Assembly: GCA_947652605.1 (NCBI GenBank)
Contig: OX393579.1
Location: 868,001-932,000 of the forward strand
Reading direction: 5' to 3'
Source of the DNA: Elmis aenea
Taxonomy: Eukaryota > Arthropoda > Insecta > Coleoptera > Elmidae
Length of the DNA: 64,000 bases
Shown: positions 34,921-48,579 of the stretch, one piece after another
Numbering within the stretch: position 1 is the first letter of the stretch
Layout: every line of letters starts with the position of its first letter
Program-made: the position numbers and the translations under genes
Notes under the pieces: generated by a model
What the model was told of the DNA's origin: nothing
The model's database searches: none
What the model saw: the letters and a program-made list of their open reading frames with translations, nothing else

Positions 34921-37900
34921 GTTGCATTGTGGTAGTGTTATCCGTGTAGTTTATATGATCTAAGACCTAAATTAACTGAAAGCAGGGAAAAACTTTTCAA
35001 ATAAATAAAAGTCAAATATGTGTACAAACCTGTTGTTCCTTGTTGGTGTGTTAAATTCATGGAAACCAATTCGTACCTATATGCGATTTTACTCCAATCT
35101 GAAATTTAGCTTCCTTATTTTACTAAAAATATCTCAGGATTGAGCTCGCATATCGTATTATGAAAATCCATTGTCTATATCAGCTGTGAGTAGAATCTTT
35201 TTATTATTCTAGTTTTGAAACTAGATATTTCTTTCCTTTAAGGATATCTTAAAGTACCTTTTGTTATTCATCCACAAATAGCTCTGATGAAGTTACTTTC
35301 AGTCTGCTTAGTTTTCTTCCTCTTAACATCTAGAAATTCATATCTGATAAACAAAAATGTTTGTATTGATGCGAGACTTACCAGTAAACATGGTATTGTT
35401 GTTCTTTGACAGTAAGAGTAAGGGGTAAAAAAAAACATTTTTGATAGGCCAAATAAAGAGTTCAAATTATGATACCTGTTCTTTTGCAACAAAATTATTT
35501 AAAATATTATCAACCTAAACAGTATATGACTTTTATATTGCAAAATACAACAGGCATTTTCGTTTCCTATTTTATGTATTTTAAAATATTTAGCTTCGTG
35601 GCGAAATTGGTCTTAGAAGTTATATCACTATGGACAAAATTGTTTAAAAAACAGTTGGCAATAACTATTATTACAATTTTTGAATGGTGAATATACCTAC
35701 ATCTAAAAAAAGAGTAAATATAACATTTTATTGTTTTTACCCCAATCTGCTTTGAGTGTTTATTATTGCGTTTCATTTTTTTAATGCTTTAACTTTTTTG
35801 CAGTGGGTCGCTCTGACCATAAAATATTTTTCCAACTTGAACTCGAAAAGGATGGGCCTTATTCATGCATCAATCTTACTGTCTTTCAATTATATTCCAT
35901 GTCACCCATTACTGTCGTACACACGATCCTTTTTGTTTGTTCAGTCTTCAAATCTGGCTCGCATGAACTCAATTCCCTGTAGTTTATGCAGATTTGTTTG
36001 GACGTTTTACCTAAAACAAAATTAATTTTGTACAATACGCTGTTTGTGTCTGTTGCTGCATGAATGTGCCAGACGTGATGTAACATTTTATTGTACAACT
36101 ATTTGTAATTAGGAGTGTGATTATCACACACATGTCCAAGCTTGACGTATGCAAGTGTTACATTAAAATGAATAGCCTTAAAACGGAGGCAAATCTGGTA
36201 AATTTACTGTGAAATTAAATTGATTTAACTTATAGTAAATTAACACAAAATGCATGGAACAAAAAAATACAGCATAACATTGACAAAGCGTTGAAAAATA
36301 TAATATGAGTCGGTGAAAGTATAAGTTCACTCTTTTTATTTCGAGTTATTTAAAAGTTTGCATTTTAACCTATTTAGGCGTATTGTCAAACGCTAATAAA
36401 CTTGTTTTATGTTTTTAAGAACTTGGTATTGCCCAAGTAAAACAATGTTTTGGTTAATCCAAGAGAACCGCTTTAAAAAAATCAATATCAGTAATATAAT
36501 TTTCTAGTTCTCTGAAAAAATGTTCAATAATAAAGTAGATTTTATATGTAGATTATTTTGCCAATATTCCCTTGATCTGCGAATAAACATAATTTGTTAA
36601 AAACTTAAACAATACATACATTTCTGCCTTCTTTCCTTATTAAGTTGATAAATAAAACTTTTAGGCGTGTGACAACAATAAACATTAGCGAACAGGATAA
36701 GCAAATACACAATTTACTTACTGCTAACCTAGTTTTTGCAAATATTGACAATTTAAGCGAAAGTCTAGTGAAAGCATTAAAGAAAAACCACTACAATGGA
36801 TGTGGTTTTATTTTATTTTACTTGTAAACCAAACACTACGCAAAACTTTATTGAAACCAAGTTTGTAGGTAATCCTGATTCAAGTCTTCATCCGCTGATT
36901 TTTTAAAGCCAAGCATTGCAGCTGACTTAATTTATATATACTTTAGTATAACAGTAAGTCTACATGAAATATATGTGTACGATAAGATATTTCAATACAA
37001 ACTTTGGCTCGAGATCCATGCAAATTAAAATAAAGGTGCTTACCTTAACACTAAAGAAACGACGAACCAACTTTTAAAATACAACAACGAATTTGCAAAA
37101 TTGCACGTTCCTCAAAGCAGCACATTCGTGAATAAAAACTTTTGAAGAATACAGGTTTAAACTTAGCAAAGTTGTTTTATCTGATGTTAAAACACGGTGA
37201 ACAAACTTCTGTTCGACTATCCTAATTTTTTACACATAAGAAAGCTTGTCACGAATACGTTTACATATCTAAATAGATTTTTATTCTCCGTTAGACAGTT
37301 TAAATAACCGGTATAGTAAGATAAACTAACACACAAATTTGTTAAGGCTACCGGATGGAGAGAAAAGAAATTAAAATAATTGATTCATATTTTAACTTAT
37401 TTCTTTTTAGTTAAAATTGAAGTTTAAATATTTGAAAGTGTATTTTTGAAAAATAAATGTATTGAGAGGAAATATAATACTTTTTAAAGTAAGTTTTGGA
37501 AATTGCAACCATAAAAATGGTTATATTTTTTGTTACATTGTCTTCCATGAGGTGTTTTAAAATGCCTCATGTTTCATATTTAAATAACCAATACTTTTTA
37601 ACATGAAATATGCATGATCGCCTCTATGACTTTTCCATGTACATCAAAGATAATATTTTTTTAAAAGTTTTATAAAGGAAGTATTTGGATTAAACGAATC
37701 CTGTATGTGCTCCGTTAATTATAAAGTTCATGATATTTTGTTATAAAGGCATGTGAAATTAAACTCTTTCATTTTTTAATTAACTTACATTGTAAGGCTT
37801 TTTACTAATGCGCTAATTGTTGAAATAACTTTTTATTGCTTTTATAAGCTTCAGAAAAAAAGGTCATCTTAATTTTTATAATTAGTTCTGAAAAATACAC

Positions 37901-40740
37901 ACATATACAAAATAAATTTGAAAACTCGTAATTTTTAACTTGCCTAATAAGTTTCATTATTTAACGAAGCATAGTTTAATTAAATGCAAGTTGGTTTTGG
38001 CTAAAATAATAATTAAAATGTGTTCTAGTTTTAGCATATAATAGCTAAATTAAGTCTTAATTGTTTACTGTTACGTTGGTTTTGTGTTTATTTTCTTTTC
38101 AATCTACATCTGTCGAATTTACAGTACATACAGCCTGCAAACAAAGTCATTATTCCTTAGCGTAGCTATTCAAAACGCTGCCATTATTTGCTATTATTAA
38201 GAAATTTAATTGCGAGCGATTTATAGAGAATATTTCCTCAATTTTATCAAGATTAAGGTTAGCAAAACAGTTAAATTGCAGCTTTGTACCGCTGGCTGCA
38301 TACAGAAGTATGATTAGTTCGGAATGTTATTGTTGATTTCTTGCCATTTAGGAGCAACATTTAAGCATTTCTTAGTAACAGCTGATGATTATTACATCAA
38401 CATTACCTTGTAAATTTTTGTATTTGTAGGCAGCTATTTTAACCAAATTTTCTTAGGCACAAACGGTAAGAATAAAAAAGTTAATCGTTAATTCCAAGTT
38501 AATAAATTTGATTTATACTTAAATAATAATAATGAAAGATTTTTCAATTTGGCTAAATACAAAGACCTAAAGGCAACTCCATTACGAGTATAATAAGCAA
38601 ATTTTGCCGCTGGCAGTTTCTTTTAATTTTATTGGATATAATTTTTGTACCTAATAATAAAGAAATAACTTTTTGAACACAAAAGAACGGTAATAGTCTT
38701 TGGTATTTAACCTGTACATCTTCAATTTTGCTTTCCCAAATCTTTATGTAATTTCGGTTTAATTTCGAACTTTTGATAAAAACATGAATGAAAATTATTG
38801 CTGTAATTTTATTTAAATTGTACGAGTTTTTAACCTGTTTTTTATTAAATACACTAACCCAGTTTGTTTCTATTTCATTAACTACCGTTATGGTTTTATT
38901 TCCGAATCAATTGTCAATTAAATTGTGCAAAAAATTATTTGCATTGCTTTACGCATTTTATTACAAAGGATAATACTATTGAAGCTAATTTATTGTGTGA
39001 AGCATTCTCCTATATTTAATTATCTTGAATAATTGTTAACAATACATCATGGTATATAATTTTATTGTTTAAAATAGTTGTAAAATAACAAGTTTGGTGA
39101 CTGTTGTATCGACTCATAAACGAATTCTGGATTTTTTTTTAAAGGAAATTGTGCGTAGACTCATTTGTCTTTATCCATCACAAAACTGTTGAGATAAGTT
39201 TCAGCGCAACTTTTATGCATTCAAGTAAAAAGATCCGGAATTAACGCTTTCGCATTTTCTCCGACATTGGTTTGCAGATCCGGTTGATCTTGGTCTAATT
39301 TCTCTTATTCTTAATTTTTGTTCTAATTTATTTTATTAGTGTTGTAATTGAGATTTGTTAGTAAAAAGTATTGGCTTTGTCACGTAGCATGCCCGTTAAC
39401 TGTTTTTACGACAATTAGTTGTATTGAAGACACACAAAAAATGAGTCTGAATATTGGATGATAAGAGTCAATATCAGTTTTTAATCTCAAGATAAAACTA
39501 AAGGTTTAAAAAGTGATCAACCAATTTATATTTTTACATTAGTTTTTACACCCATTGTAGTAGATACATAAAAAATACAAAACATTTTTTTGAAGGAAAC
39601 TGCTTACAGTAATAAATGTGTTGATTTTTGGCCAAATAACCGTTAGTGCTTTACCAAATTTATAGATTTTGTGCTTGACTTAGCAAAACCATTAAAAAAA
39701 CAAACTGACTGTAACATTATAAGGGAATTTAACTCAGGATGGATTAAGATTGAAGTTGCCTTAGAAACTGAAGCTAATATCATAAGAAACAGCTACACTT
39801 AATAAACTCGAAATATTATTTGTGTATTAGTGAAAAAACTACAAATTAAAATTGCATTATTTACTATAAGAAAAGTAAAGTCACAAAAATTAATCTTGCA
39901 GTATTTATTTTAATAAATAAATACCAAGTTTTGTTTAATAAACTTGAATGTAATACATAACAATTGTTTGTTTTTAATTTTTTAGTCTCCTCTCATTTTC
40001 TTTGTTTACTGTTTTAATAAGTAGTGTCATTAGTAAACTAACAATTAGCAATGCAACAATGCCACTACGAAGTTACACCTAACTCAATTAGTGAACTTAG
40101 TAATTAGAAACAATTAGTTGTTTTGCAGAGTTATTAAGTCAGTACCAATGTTTATAGTTTTTTGGTTCGTAAATAATTCAAAATAAAAAATATATTATTG
40201 TTGTACCTGCTTCAAAAAATTTTTGCAATTTAATATAATAAAATAGGCCTTTCCCTGGGGTATTTTTTTTACAGTATTGTTTAAATCCTAATTATTTTTG
40301 TATATCTTAGGATTTTAATTGTGATAATAGAATGATACGTTTATGTGAAGGTTTGCTTAATGAAAATCTATTCAAAACTATTAAATTTTGTATCAGTTGA
40401 AAGAAAAAAAAAAAACGTTCGATAGATCTTAATTTTTCTTTGAAGCATAATAAGGCTTGGTTAATTTTTATTACAAGTTATGAAATATACTTTTTGTTAG
40501 AGCTTTTAATAATAATAATATGTTAATTTCTAATTTACAATAAATTTATTAAAAATCATTAAATCGTGTATCAGAGTTTAGAGAAAGAAACTATTTTTTG
40601 GATTTGACCTGCAAGAGAATTTTTATTTGGTAATATTTAAACAAACAAAAATTTACACAGCCTAATAGTTTCAGAGCAAAAATATTATGCATTACCTAAT
40701 TTTCTGCAATGTTATCCTCTTTAAAATTAATTTTATTAAT
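34921..40740. other. AT-rich intergenic stretch
   Basis: No recognisable gene. Short hydrophobic or Lys/Asn-rich frames (for example 35469-35690, 35756-36025, 38788-38973) have the composition expected of AT-rich noncoding DNA. A modest inverted repeat, CATGAGG...CCTCATG, lies at 37546-37571. Confidence 0.5.
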
Positions 40741-40935
40741 AGGCAACCTTGATCTCAAACTTCAAACACTGATTGCCATCTATCCCCGTAGAAAGTGTCA
40801 CCGAATGATTGCAGAAACTTAAGTAGTATTGTGTACCAGTTTGCTTATAAATGTAAGATGGGTTGCTAGCCTTCAAGTTTGTAGCGAATACTGTGCAAAA
40901 CACTTCACTGCTACAACAATATACTCATCTGAAGA
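40740..40935 (+). promoter_or_regulatory. G+C-raised patch with TATA + Inr-like pair upstream of the divergent Osiris gene
   Basis: TATAAAT at 40846-40852 is followed by TCAAGT with its adenine at 40875 (29 bp). This could be an upstream alternative promoter or an enhancer of the gene starting at 41550, about 0.7 kb downstream. No start codon with coding capacity follows directly. Confidence 0.25.
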
Positions 40936-41506
40936 GGTCTACGACCAAGCTTTACATTCAATAACTTTTTTTTTTATTAAACGCAAATCATAAAACACGC
41001 CTATATTACACGAATACAATAAGGAATTAACGAATTTTTTATAGTTACCAGTAGTAAATCAGTTTTAAAGGCTCAAAGAAGCCTATTTAGGTATAAATAA
41101 AGTGTCGATCTTTTATTTAACTGTTTCATTATCAGTTCATGTGATGTAAAATCTTAGCTGCACAAGGCAGGGCGTTATTATTCTTCAAGAATCGTGTGAT
41201 TTTAAGAAAAGGGAGGAGAGGTTCGTTTTCCCTTGCCTATGGCACTGCTGAAGTATAAAATAAGGCGAAGTTGACAAATTATGAAGTTTTGTATATAAAC
41301 ACTTGCCCTATAAAATTTAATGTGGTAATAATTATTATGTAACCTTAAAAGGAATTTAAATTTTCTTGGTCAACTTCCCCCATTTCACTGTAGTTTATTG
41401 AATGCATAATTTATCTCACATGCTTGCTTATATGTTGCGTTTATTGTATATACTTTTATGCAATATTTAACACATGCAACGTTAGGGTTGGTTACCAACT
41501 GTAATA

Positions 41507-41542
41507 CATAAAAGCTATCGCGCAAAAACTATCGTGTTCATT
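41507..41542 (+). promoter_or_regulatory. Core promoter of the divergent Osiris-like gene
   Basis: CATAAAAG begins at 41507 and TCATTG has its adenine at 41540, a spacing of 33 bp. If this is the start site, the leader is only 10 bases before the ATG at 41550. Confidence 0.55.
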
Positions 41543-41549
41543 GTTGATA

Positions 41550-44500
41550 ATGTATTTAATCGGGGTATTAGTGTTATTCGCCTCATCTGTAGCTAATGGA
41601 GAATGGTTCCGGGACTTAAGCACTGGAAAAGGATTACAATTAGGTCGCGGTGTTAGTTTACATTTAGACACACTGAAAACTGATGACGGTTCCCTATTGG
41701 ACAGACGTGAACTGAGACTGGAATATTCTGGATTTGGCTTGAGTTTTAAAAAGGTTCCAAACGATGATGCCGTTCAAATTGGTATTTACACTGAAAACAA
41801 GGTCGAAGGTAAATACATTTTGAGGTATTTAATTAACGTATTTGTATTCGTGGTATGATTAAAATAGGGGATTATATTTACTTGAATTTAATTCGAATAT
41901 AATTGTGTACGTGCTTGTGAACAGTAATTATACGTGTTTTCGCACAAAAATTGGTGCGTGCATCGTTTTTGGTGCTACTAAATTTTAATCAGAGAAAAGT
42001 TACCCAAACCTGCAGTGGTATAAAAAAAATCCATTTATTAATGACTTGTTCATTTTTTTACCCTGCACTGCTTCATCAAAACCGTTAAAAATGGATTAAA
42101 ATAAAACTGATGAAATGAAATGTTGCAAAATTCATGAACGATTTTTAATTAGAATTTATTTTTGCTTGCAGCACTTAAATTTTTTGATTAAAGTACAATA
42201 TTAGCTAACAGAATATAAATTTTACGAGATTGGTATTAAACGAATGAAGTTTTGTAAACTTTGGATGTAGAGCCACTTAATTTACGTAAACTGTGCTATA
42301 CTCGGTTGTTTATGCTTGTACCTATGAAAAAGCTTCTAAAATTTAATTTTAGCGCAGATTTTTTGTGTATTACGGTTTTTTTTTTTGTAGTTTATCTATA
42401 ACTAACTTGCTTAAAATAACTTATGTAGTAATTTTACATGACAGAATTAATTTCATGTAATGCTTACAAAATCTAATAAGAAAGTTAAGTTTTCTCTTAT
42501 ATTTCAATTCAAACCCCGTGCATAAGAAGCTAATGAGTAATTCAAATTACTTTCTCGGCTACTTAAGGGTAAAATTTCTCGGAGCATGTTTTTTTCATTA
42601 ATGGCGAATCCGCATTAACCCTATTTTGCCTCGTGTTTTGAATTATTATTTATCTTTTTCGTTATATGATCTTGACTAAAATTTAATTTAGGAAAGTTTT
42701 TGTAACCACGCTGAATTTTTTTCGTGAAGTTTGACCAAGTTTTTTTTTTTAAGAGTTGAATAATACTTGTAGACTTGTACAGCATAGTAATAAGTAGACA
42801 CAATAAAAAAATAATACAATAATGTTACCCCACCTAGCACAAACGCTGACTAAAATTTAAGTAATATCGTGCTGAAAACTGTCAACGTAAACTTTAACTC
42901 TGTTAAAATTAGCAACAAAAAAATTAGGTCTATAATGTTACGTTCTTCTGTCGTATTAAATTAAAAAGAAATACATATTTTGTTTAATTATTGCTAGAGT
43001 AAAATAATTTGAACACGAATTCATGTATTAGCAAATAATTTATTTAATTTTCAACGTTTGGCAATTTTTATTAAAAACAAACAATTTACTGCCTCACGGC
43101 AGTTTTTCACGTAATTATCTTTAAACTCCGTTAGCCAATTTTTTGTAGTTTGCGAAATTGTACCGAAATTTATTTACACAGTTTAAAAAATATTTATTTC
43201 TGCTAAAAAAAATCTTTGCCATATTTCTGAGATATATTGTTTCAGTAAATTTTGTTCGAGGTGGCGGGGTTAATTACTTTACTCAAGATAAATATTTTAT
43301 GAATCTTACAGAAACTTAATAAAACGTCTTATGGGTTCATCTAAATGCTAATTTTGTATTAAGGTAGAAAACAGAAGCCAAATTTGTTAGTTCCTCTGCT
43401 ACTAGGACTCAAAGCAACTGGTATAGCGGTATTAATCTTTACCACAATTGCTGTTCTGGCTGTTAAAGCCTTTGTAGTGGCTAAACTAGCGCTGTTATCA
43501 ACACTTGGTGTATGGATTGCTAAGTTATTCCAGCACAAACCGACCTCTAAAGTGGTTCGTTATGGATATGGAGATCCTCCATCGGGATCAGGTGCGTACG
43601 TCGATTTTTTTTAAAACGCTTTTAACACACGAAAGATCTTACGATCACTAAAATCTAACCTAATTCAATCTAACAAAGCAATGACTTAAAGCTCCTAGTT
43701 TTAACAAAAAAAAGGGAAATTCTTATTTTAAATATTGATTTTACCAAGTAATTATGAGATCACGCAAAAACAATTGAATTAAATTTCTGGACAGTTAAAT
43801 TAAAAATGTTAACATTTACCTATACCAACAATTCACACGTGCACTCACGAAAACTTAAGCTACTATGAAGATACTCAAGAATTAACTGATACCCATTCAC
43901 TCACGTGGTGTATTTCACCTGCATTAGATTTTATAACCATCTTAGTGCTCAATTATAATTTATATAAATTTTTATGATGCCTAACCTAATTTTTTTAAGG
44001 TAACTGATTTAATAACCACGATTACTGCATTCATTTTAAAAGAATGTGTTCAACTTTGCAGTTTTTATTGACTTTTAATTATTTCTAAGCTATGCAGCTT
44101 TCTGTCTTTATCGGTCAAATAAAATCAAAGAGCATAATTTAAATGATGTGTGGGATTTACAAGTGTGTGTGTTTCATTCCAAAAACGTGTCTTCGCAAAT
44201 GCGAAGGATATTTAGTAGCTTTTAAATTATGTAGAGACATTTTACGTATTTGCCTAATATTCTTACGGCACTTTGAATAAAGCGACTTCAAAGATAATAA
44301 TTATTTACTATTAATTGTAGTGCAAACCTTGGATAACCGATTAATATAAAAAATACATGGATTTTTTAATATTTTTTGATTTTTTTGTTTAATATTTCAT
44401 AAGAAGCGTTGAAGATTTTTTTAAAGTAAAAGCACTAGTTTATTATTATCACGAGTAATAAATATTTAATAACAGAACAATACTTGATAATTAAATCGGT

Positions 44501-46986
44501 ATTTTAACTGCGTACAATTGCCTACTTAATCTATAATAATCTACTTGATTAATATATCTATGAATAATTAATTAGCTAATATAATATGAAATTGTAACCA
44601 TTATATTTCTTTATATTTAAAATACGTTAGAAATTATTAGTTGGAGATATTAATAGAACATATTTTACACTTGAACAATTTAATAATTAATATTTCTATT
44701 CTATTTAATATTCTTCACAGCTGATGGTATAAAATATAGCGGTTAATGTGCATTAAAAAGTTTAGAATAAATTAATAAATAATAAAGTGTTAAACATTAT
44801 AATTTCTGCTCCCAACATGATATTTGCAAAATAATAGTTTCTGAAGGACAGTAAGCAGATTTTTAGTTTAATTTTTCGGTTTAAAATTAAACCCATATTA
44901 AAAAAGAAGTTTCAAAAATTTGGCATTATTTTTGCCAAAATAAATGTTTGAATTATTCTTGGATTATTTAAAGGACTTATTTATCAATATAAATAATTTC
45001 AATTAAAATTTACTCATAGTTTTCAAATGTTCTCTTATCAAAATTCTTGACCAATTTCAAGACTCTCGTCACTTTATCAGTAGCAATATTATTTAAAGAT
45101 AATAGCTAGTGATGTAGATATTCAAATAAAATGGTGATGATAAGAGATTTAAAATAAAATTGCTTATGAGGGAAACTGGTTTTGATAAGAAATCCTTATA
45201 ATTGAATTTATTTATGAATGTTTTACAATGTTTTACTTTTTATTTTTTTATTATTTTTAACTAATGACACTTAACTGGAAAGTACAAATTTAGTTATAAC
45301 ACTTCTGGGTCCATTATTGGTTGTTTTGTTTTACTCAAGCCAATAAGACTGATGCATCATTCGATTCTTGTCTAACAAAAAAAAAGTGAACAATAAATTG
45401 CACAGTGGTTTGTACTAAACCAAATACACTGTGTTTCAAAAAGTTTTCGTAAGCACCCAGCTTTATTGGGGTCTTCAGAACTTGTATGCAATCAATCGTC
45501 TAAAAGTACAAAGAATTCTACTCTAACATTTGTTTCAAAAACATTAACTTCAAGCGTACCCTGTTAAAATAAAGTTTTATTCACTGGCTACGGGTTGGCT
45601 TGGAGTATTGTGTTGTTAAGGTTAAATAGCACGAGAAAATGTTGTACATAACCAAATCATAAATTTAAATCGCAATGAATAATTAATGTTATCGTTGGTT
45701 ATTATTGTAACTACGCAAAATTTATTATTGATTTTACGTTATTAGTTGAGTAGGGTAGTTTAATATGTAATTATTGTTTATCCATTTTGTGCTTTTATAG
45801 CTTATTTGAATCGCTTTTGCATCAAAATGATTCGGTAACGTTGCATTAGCATTATAAATAAAACGTCATGTATTAATGAAGATGCAACTCGTATAGAATT
45901 TGAATGCAAATAACCCCTTAGAATTGGCGGTCTGCTGGATTAAACTTTTCTATGCGATCGCCGGTGAACTAGCCTGCATTAATAAAACCATGGCTGTCGA
46001 GACTCGTCATAAATTAGTTTTGTTTAAACAGAACTCGAATATTTATGTCCAGTGATATTTGCCAAGCGTATTACGCTGCGATTTGGAGCTGCATTTTTTT
46101 TTTCGTTTTAGCAAACGTTCGCAAAATGTAAAAGCGTTGGGTTGGGTTACGTATCATTAACTAAATTTTAGGTTTGAAAGATGGGCTATCGTTTGGCACA
46201 TTTCCTGTCGCATTTATTATCTAAGTAAACTTAAACACAACTTCAAACAGTATAGTCTTTACTTTTCAGTTTGTCTTGAACATTTTTCAATTATAGTTTA
46301 AATAATTTAAGGGTTGGTAATAATTGTTTAACCCATCAATTACTTGTGTATGGTTATAAATAAATTGCTTCAGTTTAAAAGAAAATCGAGTTATTGATAA
46401 ATGTTTAAAGAGTACAGTCCTGGCACCTTTCCATTTTTCATGAAAGTTTTAAATTTAAAATTAAACCATCTGTCTTATTAGATTGGTACAGATCGAATTT
46501 TTAAAATATCATTTACTTTTCAATAACAAACTTTATTTCATCAAATTTGCAGATGAAATCTAATTTTCTATATCTAAAACGTGACCATTTGTTACAAAAG
46601 TAGCTTGAAGGTTTAAAAACTCTACGTGCTTCACTGGATCACCAACAAATAATCTTACACAGATTAAATTCAATTTACTCATTCGCACGTTTTTGTACAA
46701 GCACTAACACTAGCACATTCGATTTTACAGCAAACATATTTATTATACGTATTTTATAGGTTATAGTCCAAGTGCGTCAACAAATCATATGAGTTATGCA
46801 CCTTTTGGGGCGTCTGCCCCTGGTTCACAACCTGATGAAAGCCATGGACATTACACTGTTGTGGAAGTACCTGGAATCGACAATATACACAATATGTCAC
46901 AATTTGCATCTAAACGCCACGATGGTAGGCGAAAATCTCAATCCACACCAGTTGTAACAGTACAAAGATACACAATTCATAATTAG
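41550..46986 (+). CDS. Divergent Osiris-like protein, cysteine-free, 3 exons, 237 aa
   Basis: The exons are 41550-41808, 43364-43591 and 46760-46986. The donors are G|GTAAAT and G|GTGCGT; the acceptors are TTAAG|GT and TATAG|GT. All junctions are phase 1 and the 714 coding bases stay open. Residues 1-16 are a signal peptide (MYLIGVLVLFASSVAN). Residues 17-87 are acidic or polar, with LQLGRGVSLHLD (29-40) resembling the segment after the cysteines in other Osiris proteins. A basic GRKQK (87-91) precedes a long hydrophobic block (about 93-142, LVPLLLGLKATGIAVL...WIAKLF) of Osiris type. The tail is Ser/Pro/Gly/Tyr-rich with HYTVVEVPG (193-201) and a basic C-terminus. It has no cysteine and no AQxLAY motif. 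The exon 2 acceptor was chosen because it alone keeps phase and supplies the basic linker. It is the only Osiris gene here on the plus strand. Membership of the family is inferred from architecture; an Osi24-like or lineage-specific member is possible. Confidence 0.75.
45031..45192. repeat. Foldback repeat copy with two arms, in intron 2 of the divergent gene
   Basis: The left arm at 45031-45090 (TCTCTTATCAAAATTCTTGA, then CCAATTTCAAGACTCTCGTC) is followed by a shorter inverted arm GGAAACTGGTTTTGATAAGA at 45171-45190. Confidence 0.5.
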
Positions 46987-47329
46987 AAGTAAAGCAATTG
47001 TTGTTGTTAGTGAAATGTACATATAATTTCCAGCCTGTTTGTGTGAATTCCTGAATTTCATTGCTTTAAAAGTTCTGCAGGTAATGTTGCAGGATTAAGG
47101 GATTCAGTGTAGTTTGTTGGAATAGTTATTCTTAGTACCTACTGGATTACACTTTAACTTAATCAAGTGATTTCAGGCTGGTTGTTGTAAAATTGGGCAG
47201 TGCTGTGCAATTGCCCTATAGATAAAATTAATACTTTGTTTAGAGACAAGTGTATATAGAGATTTCCAGTATGACACTTAGTGTTTTTTGCTGTACTATA
47301 ACAGTCAATTTAAGCATGTAGTATTTTTA

Positions 47330-47371
47330 AATAAAATAGCTTTAGCTTGCAACATACAAACTAATAATAAA
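47330..47371 (+). terminator. Two poly(A) signals of the divergent Osiris gene
   Basis: AATAAA occurs at 47330-47335 and again at 47366-47371, about 345-385 bases past the stop codon. Confidence 0.45.
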
Positions 47372-47449
47372 TTAAAGTATTTCTAACAGTTTTTGTTTAT
47401 TATTGTTACTTTTGCCTAGCTATGAGTATTATCAATATAAATTGCAAAC

Positions 47450-47495
47450 GATGAAAAAGATACTGGTATTGCATTTCGACAGTAGATCCTTTGAG
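47450..47495 (-). repeat. Foldback repeat copy, single arm
   Basis: It shares TACTGGTATTGCATTT and AGATCCTTT with the copy at 16814-16869. Confidence 0.5.
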
Positions 47496-47769
47496 AAAAT
47501 AATTGATTTCAAACAATTAATGTACTGTATATTAATAAATTTATTACCTTACGGAACGTAATTTTTAAATATTTACTTTGTGAATCTTAAAGACTTTGTT
47601 TATAATATACTACAAAAATTATCAATGGTCTATGTATGCTGTAAGAATTTAAAACCCCACACTAAGAATAAAAAATGTAATATTTTGTATAACCTTAATC
47701 ATACTAGAATATAATGCTTTTGAATAAAAGTTTTATTTTATATTTTAATTATTATATTTTCTTAAAAAT

Positions 47770-47830
47770 GATCTCTTGTAGAAAAACTTAAGTAGTTTCA
47801 AGACTGACATGTCTTTGTCAATAGCAATTT
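47770..47830 (+). repeat. Foldback repeat copy, single arm
   Basis: GATCTCTTGTAGAAAAACTT at the start and CTTTGTCAATAGCAATTT at the end match the family arm in the plus orientation. Confidence 0.5.
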
Positions 47831-48315
47831 TATTTATTAAATATTTATGATTAGGACGTCTATGCGTTTTATTTTAAGACACTTTTTTTACATATTTTTA
47901 AAACGTTGTACCTGGAGTTAGGTTTTTTTGTTAATGAAATATTATCCAAGTTTATTTGTAGAATTCTAGACTTGCAGTTAATTTTTGCGTTGCTTTGAAA
48001 AAATTATTTTTAAGAACAATTTTTTAAATAAAGGTACCTAATTACCTATATCTTAACTGCGTTCTTCAAAAATTTCGTTGTACATTATTTTGCTAATAAT
48101 ACTTTTGTAGATAAAATAGTATTAAAAAAAATGTTTTTAAATTAATTTTGTGAACTGTTAAAGTTCCTTGTTACATTTTAGTCAAGTTAAAAAATTAGAA
48201 TTTTGATTTAATAATTTGCTCTCTGTAAAACGAAGTATCGTCTAATCAAAATAGTGATGTAAAAGTGAGGTAATGTAAATAAGTTTAATTACAGTCCACA
48301 TTTATTTTACCAAAG

Positions 48316-48360
48316 ACCTTTTGTAGAAATGGCAGACCAGATTTAAGACTTTCGTGTTTT
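48316..48360 (+). repeat. Foldback repeat copy, single arm
   Basis: It contains CCTTTTGTAGAAATGGCAGA followed by CCAGATTTAAGACTTTCGTG, again the family arm. Confidence 0.5.
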
Positions 48361-48453
48361 TAATTTTTACCCCAACTAATTATTGAATTGTTCCTGTGTG
48401 TATTTTGACTTATCATTCACTTATAATAATAAACTTCATTTTACATAAGATTT

Positions 48454-48480
48454 TTTATTAACAACAAGAACATTTTTATT
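48454..48480 (-). terminator. Two poly(A) signals of the Osi6-like gene
   Basis: AATAAA on the minus strand occurs at 48475-48480 and 48454-48459, about 100-125 bases after the stop at 48580. Confidence 0.5.
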
Positions 48481-48579
48481 GAGGTAAAAAGAGCGTAACG
48501 CTAACATTTTTTATATAACAACTTGGGGAAATAAATAAATAAATAAAATCACCAATATGGTAATTTACAATCACTTAGG

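Larger units (their letters stand above)
46987..48453. other. Intergenic spacer between convergent genes, rich in foldback repeats
   Basis: The plus-strand divergent gene and the minus-strand Osi6-like gene face each other tail to tail across this stretch. It holds the 3' UTR and poly(A) signals of the former and three foldback-repeat arms (47450-47495, 47770-47830, 48316-48360). No other gene was seen. Confidence 0.6.

Noticed and set aside
38788..38973. Hydrophobic 61-codon frame resembling a membrane protein
   Set aside because: Hydrophobicity follows from T-rich DNA; no signal/linker/motif order of an Osiris gene.
43375..43383. Alternative exon 2 start after ACAG in the divergent gene
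   Set aside because: It is phase 0 while the upstream donor at 41808 leaves phase 1; it would also remove the basic linker.
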